From contig RGYP01000007.1 in the NCBI GenBank assembly GCA_010031985.1, positions 1-20,731 on the forward strand: 20,731 nucleotides of DNA, read 5' to 3'. Below the pieces are notes generated by a model. It was not told where the DNA came from. It did not search any database and worked only from the letters and a program-made list of their open reading frames with translations. Every line of letters begins with the position of its first letter. Position 1 is the first letter of the stretch. The DNA comes from Gammaproteobacteria bacterium (GTDB lineage Bacteria; Pseudomonadota; Gammaproteobacteria; Steroidobacterales; Steroidobacteraceae). The position numbers and the translations under genes were made by a program. Below are positions 15,656 to 20,731 of this stretch, one piece after another.

Positions 15656-16887
15656 GTAGCCGCAACGTAACCGCGCTCGAGTTGCGCGAGTCGATCGTCG
15701 ATGTGCCCGGTGTAACCGGCGGACAAGCGCACAAGCCCCGGGCTGATGCCCGCAGCAGCGAGTGATAACTCGTCGAGTTCGCTCGAGGTGCTCGAGGCGC
15801 TGGCGCTCATCAACGTGTCGCTGAAGCCGAGACTCACGGCCATGTAGCCGAAATCTTCGACGTTTTGCAGGTGCTCCATGAAATGCGATGCGCGCTCTGC
15901 GGTTCCGAGATCGACGCTGAGCAAACCGCCGGCACCGTAGCCTGGATTGCAAAGTTGCGTGAACAGCTGATGATCCGGATGCGACGCAAGACCCGGATAG
16001 GCCACGCTCGCTCCCAGCGCCTCGAGTCGCTGCGCATACGCCAGGGCACGCGCAGAATGCTCTTTCATTCGTACTCCGAGATTCGGCAGCCGCGTGGCGA
16101 CCTCGTATGCGGCACGGGGGTCCATGGCAGGACCCAGCAGCATCAGGCTGCCAAGATGCAAATCGTAGAGCGAATCGATGACCGTGCCGTCCGCACAAAC
16201 GCAGCCCGCCACGATGTCCGAGGCACCATTGATGAACTTCGTGAGACTGTGAACCACGATGTCGGCGCCGTGCATGGCGGGCGTGATCGACAACGGTGCG
16301 AAAGTATTGTCGACGATGAGACTCGCGCCATGTTCGTGCGCCAGCGCCGCCAAAGCGGGGATATTCGCCACACGCAACGTCGGGTTGGCGACGGTCTCGC
16401 AATAGAGCACACGGGTATTGCCACGGAACGCCTGTCGCACCGCATCGAGATCGCCGAGGTCGACGAAGCTTGTCTCGATCGCCGCCTTGCGCGGCAGAAA
16501 ATCGTGCAGCAGTGCCCAAGTCCCGCCGTAGAGCGCTTGCCCTGCAACGACGTGATCGCCGCTGCTGCAGGCATTGAGCAGCACTCCCGAGATCGCAGCC
16601 ATACCGCTCGCCGTGCAGTAAGCGCTGGGCGTTGCTTCGAGGGCTGCCAGATGACGCGCAAGCACCATCACCGTGGGATTGAAGTGTCGTCCGTATAAAA
16701 AGCAGCCGCCGCGCGGACCCTCGCGACCCTCGAAGATTTCCGGCATCTTGCCGGCCTCGAGGACGGTGAACGTAGCGCTGGTCTCGATCGAGAGATTGAC
16801 GCCACCATGTTCGCCAAACTCGTGACGTGAACGTGCGAGCCGCGCCATCGGGTCACGCAACAAGGCATGACCAGCGTGATCTTTCAT
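15646..16887 (-). CDS. Trans-sulfuration (Cys/Met metabolism) PLP-dependent enzyme
   Basis: A 413-residue fold-type I PLP enzyme of the cystathionine gamma-synthase / gamma-lyase / methionine gamma-lyase family, cytosolic. The PLP lysine is Lys217 in VHSLTKFINGASD; Asp193 (VDNTF) pairs with the pyridine nitrogen. YGRHFNPT (65-72) gives the Tyr and Arg that bind phosphate from the neighbouring subunit, and Tyr120 in LYGGT stacks on the ring. The residue after YG is Gly, where methionine gamma-lyases of the Pseudomonas type have Cys, so methioninase activity should not be assumed; gamma-synthase or gamma-lyase chemistry is open. Start ATG 16887 overlaps the upstream HutX-like stop as ATGA; an upstream in-frame start would lie within that gene. 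It is the last gene of the minus-strand run. Confidence 0.92.
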   Translation of the reverse strand: MKDHAGHALLRDPMARLARSRHEFGEHGGVNLSIETSATFTVLEAGKMPEIFEGREGPRGGCFLYGRHFNPTVMVLARHLAALEATPSAYCTASGMAAISGVLLNACSSGDHVVAGQALYGGTWALLHDFLPRKAAIETSFVDLGDLDAVRQAFRGNTRVLYCETVANPTLRVANIPALAALAHEHGASLIVDNTFAPLSITPAMHGADIVVHSLTKFINGASDIVAGCVCADGTVIDSLYDLHLGSLMLLGPAMDPRAAYEVATRLPNLGVRMKEHSARALAYAQRLEALGASVAYPGLASHPDHQLFTQLCNPGYGAGGLLSVDLGTAERASHFMEHLQNVEDFGYMAVSLGFSDTLMSASASSTSSELDELSLAAAGISPGLVRLSAGYTGHIDDRLAQLERGYVAATRA

Positions 16888-17456
16888 CGGCGACAAAGCG
16901 CCGGCAGAGATCTGAGCAACGCCCAAGTACCCTCGAACTGTTTGACCAACGAAGCGGGGGGCGTTTCGCCCTCGCTGGGCAGATAAACCGTGAATACCAC
17001 CTCTCCCGCTTGATCCACAAATGCCACACCCCTCAGCGCGCTCTCCTTCCCCACCCGCGAAATACCGTAGATCGACGAATAGAGATCGGGTCGCAGGTGA
17101 CCGTTCAATCCGCCACCCTTGCGCGTGACGTTGAAGAACTTGCTGCGCTTCGAGGGCTCACCCAGCCCGACCTGACCACGGATCTCGATGATGTTCGCGC
17201 CTTTGGTGACGAGCGTCAGTGCGTCGTCCCACGTCTCGAGGCTCTTCCAGATCACCGGAAAGTGACTGGCACCCACCCCGTATGCTTCGTTTTCGGGTAG
17301 CGCACTCATGACGAGCGCTTCCGGCATCTTGAGCGCTCCGGCAACGGCCGCGAGCGGTCCGGGTTCCTTGCCGGCGAGCGCTGCGCGGACCGTCGTCGCC
17401 TCGGCGATGGCTACCGCTGTCAATGCGGCGATGAGGGATACGGCTAGTGCTTTCAT
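16884..17456 (-). CDS. HutX/ChuX-like haem-utilisation domain protein with a signal peptide
   Basis: A 190-residue protein. Residues 1-20 look like a Sec signal peptide (LAVSLIAALTAVAIAEA). The rest follows the HutX/ChuX pattern: a short helical N-terminal section (RAALAGKEPGPLAAVAGALKMPEALVMSALP), VIWKSLETWDDALTLV (68-83), IIEIRGQV (89-96), FFNV (107-110), LNGHLRPDLYSSIYGISR (117-134), ESALRGVAFVDQAGEVVFTVYL (138-159) and a terminal VKQFEGTWALL. Known HutX and ChuX are cytosolic haem carriers, so export to the periplasm is unusual. Start ATG 17456 has a modest GAGAG upstream; the alternative start 13 codons upstream would spoil the signal peptide. It lies 22 bases after the DUF420-like gene and overlaps the PLP gene by four bases. 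Haem binding is inferred from the family only. Confidence 0.78.
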   Translation of the reverse strand: MKALAVSLIAALTAVAIAEATTVRAALAGKEPGPLAAVAGALKMPEALVMSALPENEAYGVGASHFPVIWKSLETWDDALTLVTKGANIIEIRGQVGLGEPSKRSKFFNVTRKGGGLNGHLRPDLYSSIYGISRVGKESALRGVAFVDQAGEVVFTVYLPSEGETPPASLVKQFEGTWALLRSLPALCRR

Positions 17457-17478
17457 CGAACTACTCTCGATAGATGAA

Positions 17479-17952
17479 TCAAAGGGCGAAGCCAAAAATA
17501 TACACCGGCAGCGAGGTGACGCCCGTTACCAGCATCCACACCATGCCGAGGCGTCCCCAAAATCTGTGGATACCACTGAAAGGACCCGGTATCGGTGGAC
17601 TGGGGAAGCGCCGTAGCGACATCACGATCAGCCCGGTCCAAACGAGCAGCGTCGTGATTGCGAAGAACGTATGCAGGTAGATCCAGAAGTCGAGTGTTGC
17701 AGTCCCGGCGTAGCTGCTGCCGCTGGTGGCGGCGAAAATCCCGCCTTGCATTCGAAGGTTGTACTCGAAGAGACCCACCACGGCCGCAAGCAGCAGAGCG
17801 AGGCTGATCTGCAACGTCTTGTGCTTGGCGAACTGTCCGCCACGTGCCAGACGCCAGTTGTAAAGCACGATCGGCACTACCGCGATGAGCGCGACGATGA
17901 CGACATCCATCAACAAATCGGCACGAGTGCCCAAAAACCCCCGCGGAAACAT
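17479..17952 (-). CDS. DUF420-like four-helix membrane protein
   Basis: A 157-residue inner-membrane protein with four predicted helices at about 12-31, 48-63, 88-111 and 134-155. Conserved polar residues sit at helix ends: His44 (KHK), His94 (YLHTFF) and His129 (IHRFWGR), with TGV (143-145) in the last helix. This spacing resembles DUF420 proteins, a family that includes factors for haem-copper oxidase biogenesis in Firmicutes (CtaM/YozB); a related role here is only a suggestion. Start ATG 17952 has a strong AAGGAG six bases upstream. It lies 16 bases after the preceding gene and 22 before the HutX-like gene, so it is well inside an operon. Confidence 0.72.
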   Translation of the reverse strand: MFPRGFLGTRADLLMDVVIVALIAVVPIVLYNWRLARGGQFAKHKTLQISLALLLAAVVGLFEYNLRMQGGIFAATSGSSYAGTATLDFWIYLHTFFAITTLLVWTGLIVMSLRRFPSPPIPGPFSGIHRFWGRLGMVWMLVTGVTSLPVYIFGFAL

Positions 17953-17968
17953 ATGCGCTCCTTACGAT

Positions 17969-18898
17969 TTATTCGTCGACGCGCTTGCAACGCGCGTTGA
18001 TCGATCTGCCCGACTCCACTTCTTCTTCGTTGCCAAACCCGACCCTCGGCGAATCGGGCGTGGCCCAACCTGAGCTCGCCTGCACCGGCTGTCCCTCCTC
18101 GCGCGCAGTGAGCGTCAGCAACTCGAGCAGGTTGTTGCCGGAGTTCGACGGCCACATGCCACGTCGCAAAGTCAGCGTGAATTTTCGCGGTGCTTTTTCT
18201 TTGGTGACGATGTCCAGAGTACCGCCGCGATCATGAGTTTTGAGCCCCATGAAAATCTGCGGCTCGCCGCCCCGCGCCTGCACCGCCATGAAGCACTCGT
18301 GCATGTGCGCCCGACCGAGCTCGACGATGTCGACCGCACCCGCCGCACTCGTCGCAGCTGCCGCGGCCCCCACGTTCTGCAGCCAGAGAGCGTCATCTGC
18401 CAACCAAAGCGTTTTACCGGCGATGCCGGGTGAGCCGACGGCATTCGCACAGTCGTCGGCGGGCTCGCCAAGCCACGAAGCGAGATGCTTGCGCCAACGC
18501 CATGCGCAAGATGGGCCATCTCCGGTCAGACGCATCACCACTTGCCGCGTCCTGGCATCGTTCTCGAGCGTGAGCGTGCCCGCACGGGCGATCGGTGCGT
18601 GCTCGCTGCCGTCGCGCTCTTCGATGTCGAACCCGTTCGGTATCTTTACCGACCTGCGGATCTCGAGATGCAGCCTGGGGGGCGCGGTTTTTCCGCGCTT
18701 CATGCCCTCGAGGTAAAAGCGTTGTGGATCGTTGTCGTAGCGACCCGCTAGCAGCGCGGTGATTTGCGCGAGCTGCAGCCTAGCCTCGGCCTGACCCAGT
18801 TCGATCGGAGCAGCCACCGTGACCGCGGAGAAAACGAGACCCGCGAATGCCGACATGAGCGCGCCCCGACGCCATGATCTGCGATGAATCGACTGCAT
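17969..18898 (-). CDS. Exported protein of unknown function, possibly CpcT/CpeT-like in its middle part
   Basis: A 309-residue protein with an arginine-rich N-terminus and Sec signal (cleavage near VAA-30/PIE). Start ATG 18898 has a purine-rich GAGGGGG seven bases upstream; the frame open further upstream lies in the 3' end of the neighbouring gene. Residues 40-175 hold ITALLAGRYDNDPQRF, a strand-rich stretch and then Cys131, WLG (142-144) and Cys150. This order recalls CpcT/CpeT bilin lyase-like proteins (tryptophan/phenylalanine-Gly between two Cys), but the match is by eye and weak. After an Ala-rich spacer (177-188) a second beta-rich section follows, with Cys202 (HMHECFMAV) and IFMGLKTHDRGGTLDI. 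It sits between a Tat-exported SDR and a DUF420-like protein in one operon. Confidence 0.65.
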   Translation of the reverse strand: MQSIHRRSWRRGALMSAFAGLVFSAVTVAAPIELGQAEARLQLAQITALLAGRYDNDPQRFYLEGMKRGKTAPPRLHLEIRRSVKIPNGFDIEERDGSEHAPIARAGTLTLENDARTRQVVMRLTGDGPSCAWRWRKHLASWLGEPADDCANAVGSPGIAGKTLWLADDALWLQNVGAAAAATSAAGAVDIVELGRAHMHECFMAVQARGGEPQIFMGLKTHDRGGTLDIVTKEKAPRKFTLTLRRGMWPSNSGNNLLELLTLTAREEGQPVQASSGWATPDSPRVGFGNEEEVESGRSINARCKRVDE

Positions 18899-18920
18899 CT
18901 GCCACCCCCTCTCGGCAGAT

Positions 18921-20042
18921 TTACCCTCGCACCGAAATCGTCGCAAGCAACTCGGCCTCGCGCTCCACCGTGAGGCCAGCCTTGAGTTTCTGACGTTCGG
19001 CCTCGGGGCGTGCGAGGTGCCAGCGTAGCGTGTCGCGGACCGTCTCGCGTAGCGGCCGGATGGCGAGCCCAGCGCGCTTTGCACGCTCCACCGAGCTGCT
19101 GGCAAACCCCACACTGTCACCCGTCGATGGCGCCCACACCGGCATGTCCGACCAAGGCTGGACCTTTTGTGCTTCGAGCGTTTTTGCGTTCAGCCACTCT
19201 GCCGTCGGCGCAACGACGGGCTTGGCGAGCTCGCGAGCGGCGGCAATCGACTCGTTCACCACGTCGCCGATCGAAAACTGCCCCGGCGAGGAGATGGCGT
19301 TGAATACGCCGCCGACCTCGTTTTCGATCAATCGCAAGGTGAACGCCGCAAGATCGCGAACGTCGATGAATTGCACCGGATCGAGTGGATCGCCCGGAGC
19401 GATCATGCGACCACCGCGAGCCGCTCGTGCGGGCCAGTAGGTGAATCGATCGGTATTGTCGTCAGGCCCCACGATGAGCCCGGGACGTACGTTGGTGGAA
19501 CGCGCTCCACCAAATATTTCGCTCGCGGCCTGCTCGCAAAGCGCTTTGAGCGGCCCGTAGGTTTCGCCGTCGACTTTTTCGACTTTTTCGTCCTTCAATT
19601 TGCCGACTGCGGAGGTCTCGTCGTTCGCCGTGGCGAAGCTCGCATAGACCGAAACCGAGGAGATGAAGAGATAGCGCCGGACTCGTGGCTCGAGCAGTCG
19701 AGCCACTTCGCGCACCTGACGCGGCACGTAACCCGAATTGTCGATCACGGCATCCCAATCGCGATTCGCGAGCGATTGAAGATCGCCGTTGCGGTCTCCG
19801 CGCAGACGTTCGACGTCCGGAAATCGATCCGTATTGGTGCGACCCCGATTGAAAAGCGTCAGCGCGTGCCCGCGAGCCAAGGCGAGCTCGGTCATGTGCA
19901 AACCGATGAAACGCGTACCGCCGAGAATCAGCAGCCGCAGCGGTCTTGCTGGCGTTGCGGCGAAGGTTTTGGTGTCGAGTCCGGGAAGCGCCGCAGCCAC
20001 CATACCCGCCCCTGCCGAACGCAAAAAACCACGACGCTTCAT
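18921..20042 (-). CDS. Tat-exported NAD-dependent epimerase/dehydratase family protein (extended SDR)
   Basis: A 373-residue protein beginning MKRRGFLRSAGAGM, a twin-arginine signal with hydrophobic core to about residue 29, so it is probably exported folded with its cofactor bound. The mature part is an extended SDR: nucleotide motif GGTRFIG (41-47), RG pairs for NADP-like binding (FNRGRT, 64-69), Ser near 128-131 (FISSVSVY) and Tyr162-x3-Lys166 (YGPLK). VRPGLIVGPDD in the second half is typical of epimerases and dehydratases. Start ATG 20042 follows GGAG by seven bases; a start nine codons upstream would push the RR away from the N-terminus. It is the first gene of the five-gene run, 22 bases before the next. 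The substrate is unknown. Confidence 0.9.
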   Translation of the reverse strand: MKRRGFLRSAGAGMVAAALPGLDTKTFAATPARPLRLLILGGTRFIGLHMTELALARGHALTLFNRGRTNTDRFPDVERLRGDRNGDLQSLANRDWDAVIDNSGYVPRQVREVARLLEPRVRRYLFISSVSVYASFATANDETSAVGKLKDEKVEKVDGETYGPLKALCEQAASEIFGGARSTNVRPGLIVGPDDNTDRFTYWPARAARGGRMIAPGDPLDPVQFIDVRDLAAFTLRLIENEVGGVFNAISSPGQFSIGDVVNESIAAARELAKPVVAPTAEWLNAKTLEAQKVQPWSDMPVWAPSTGDSVGFASSSVERAKRAGLAIRPLRETVRDTLRWHLARPEAERQKLKAGLTVEREAELLATISVRG

Positions 20043-20137
20043 GAGAATTCTCCGGCTGGGTATCGTCATCGAAAACCTTGACCTTGCCCGCGCAAGGCTA
20101 TGTACTGCAGCGCAGATTCTACAGGGAGACTCGCGAT
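20043..20137. promoter_or_regulatory. Divergent intergenic region with a perfect inverted repeat
   Basis: This 95-bp gap separates the Tat-SDR gene (minus) from the VOC gene (plus). It contains CCTTGC (20082-20087), loop CCGC, GCAAGG (20092-20097), a perfect 6-bp inverted repeat. The repeat lies between a TTGACC (20078-20083) and a TATGTA (20099-20104) that could be a plus-strand -35/-10 pair with a short 15-bp spacer, so it could be an operator. A GGGAG site for the VOC gene starts near 20124. Confidence 0.35.
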
Positions 20138-20512
20138 ATGTTCTCGCACATCATGATCGGCACGAATGACCTGGAACGCGCCAAGAAGTTCTACGATTCT
20201 TTGCTTGGCACTCTCGGGATAAAACCCGCCGTCGTCGACGGCCACCGTATTTTTTACCGCTCGCCCACCGGGCTTTTTTCAGTGACCCAGCCGATCGACG
20301 GACGGCCTGCGAGCGCAGGCAACGGCGAGACCCTGGGCTTTGCTGCAAACTCTCCGGAGCAGGTTCAGGCTTGGCACGCGGCCGGACTCGCGGCCGGCGG
20401 CACGGCGATCGAGGATCCACCGGGAATTCGCGAAGGCAAAGGCATGAAGCTTTACCTCGCCTATTTGCGCGATCCAGACGGCCACAAGATCTGCGCACTA
20501 CATCGCATGTAA
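20138..20512 (+). CDS. VOC family (glyoxalase/bleomycin-resistance fold) protein
   Basis: A 124-residue cytosolic protein with the two beta-alpha-beta-beta-beta modules of the vicinal-oxygen-chelate superfamily. It starts FSHIMIGTNDLERAKKFYD, the classic first strand and helix, with His4 as probable first metal ligand. The second module has VQAWHAAGLAAGG (76-88) and closes with YLRDPDGHKICALHR (109-123). The usual last-strand Glu (KIE) is replaced by Cys-Ala, as in a common subgroup of uncharacterised VOC proteins. Start ATG 20138 has GGGAG about nine bases upstream; the frame open upstream has no such support. It is divergent from the Tat-SDR run. No specific substrate can be assigned. Confidence 0.9.
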   Translation: MFSHIMIGTNDLERAKKFYDSLLGTLGIKPAVVDGHRIFYRSPTGLFSVTQPIDGRPASAGNGETLGFAANSPEQVQAWHAAGLAAGGTAIEDPPGIREGKGMKLYLAYLRDPDGHKICALHRM

Positions 20513-20541
20513 ATGCACGGCAACTTGGCGCGTGCCGCGAG

Positions 20542-20731
20542 TCAACGCGCGGCGCGCGCCTTGTGTTGCAGATACATGTTGGTGAAATCCGTCCATGGCT
20601 CGGGCCGTTCGAACCACTGCGGATGCACACGCCGAATCATCTCGATTTGCGCAGCCGGCGCCTCTGACAAATCGAGTAGCTTTCGCCCCGCCTCTGCCCA
20701 GGAAACCATGCCCGGGATCTGCCCCATCTTC
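20542..20731 (-). CDS. 3' end of an unidentified gene (5' end outside the window)
   Basis: The last 62-63 codons of a minus-strand frame that enters from the window edge and stops at 20542. The visible part is polar and helical (WAEAGRKLLDLSEAPAAQIEMIRRV) and ends with HPQWFERPEPWTDFTNMYLQHKARAAR. A Met codon at 20727 could be a start, but it lies four bases from the edge and the frame stays open, so a longer protein is more likely. I do not recognise the family. It converges on the VOC gene, with 29 bases between their stops. Confidence 0.55.
   Translation of the reverse strand, partial: KMGQIPGMVSWAEAGRKLLDLSEAPAAQIEMIRRVHPQWFERPEPWTDFTNMYLQHKARAAR

Noticed and set aside
15380..16519. Second minus-strand frame of 379 codons across galK and the PLP enzyme
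   Set aside because: Out of frame with the PLP enzyme and spans the end of galK; Arg/Ala/Gly-rich with no motif.
19167..20081. Plus-strand frame of 304 codons opposite the Tat-SDR
   Set aside because: Shadow of the SDR gene, which has cofactor and Tyr-Lys motifs and a good start.
1..20731. tRNA or rRNA genes, CRISPR arrays, insertion sequences, integrases
   Set aside because: None seen by eye; no long direct or inverted repeats and no transposase-like frame.

Overview
The window is GC-rich, gene-dense DNA with Gram-negative features: a lipobox lipoprotein, Sec and Tat signal peptides, a ChuX/HutX-like protein and a DUF1838 protein. I read it as Pseudomonadota, probably Gammaproteobacteria, but no marker here fixes the order. 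Seventeen genes are supported, two of them cut by the window edges. No RNA gene, insertion sequence, CRISPR array or integrase is visible, and no gene-free stretch exceeds about 170 bases.

Layout. (1) 1-2898, plus strand: the 3' part of an amidohydrolase (D-aminoacylase-like) whose family similarity stops at about 733, directly followed by an EF-G gene (754-2898). The amidohydrolase lacks its usual C-terminus and its frame runs on through the EF-G start, so this is a rearrangement or assembly junction. The EF-G stands alone, away from ribosomal protein or EF-Tu genes. (2) 2967-5268, minus strand: a small lipoprotein overlapping a secreted protein made of two formylglycine-generating-enzyme-like domains. 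(3) 5441-6319, plus: a DUF1838 protein. (4) 6344-15631: a galactoside utilisation locus built around a 61-bp divergent spacer. Leftward: GH36 alpha-galactosidase, GH42 beta-galactosidase, an SDR oxidoreductase and a lipocalin-like protein, every junction being a 4-base stop/start overlap. Rightward: an SGLT-type sodium symporter, galT and galK. (5) 15646-20042, minus: a compact five-gene run of a Tat-exported epimerase-like SDR, an exported protein with a possible CpcT-like layout, a DUF420-like membrane protein, an exported HutX/ChuX-like protein and a trans-sulfuration PLP enzyme. (6) 20138-20512, plus: a VOC-family protein, then the 3' end of an unidentified minus-strand gene.

How the genes work together. 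In the galactose locus the symporter should import galactose or small galactosides. The two glycosidases have no signal peptide and should release galactose in the cytosol, and GalK and GalT channel it into the Leloir pathway. GalE, GalM, a porin and a regulator are not in the window. The 15.6-20.0 kb run is the least explained part: four of its five products look exported or membrane-bound, and two resemble tetrapyrrole-handling families. It is the best candidate for an undescribed module, though the function is inference only.
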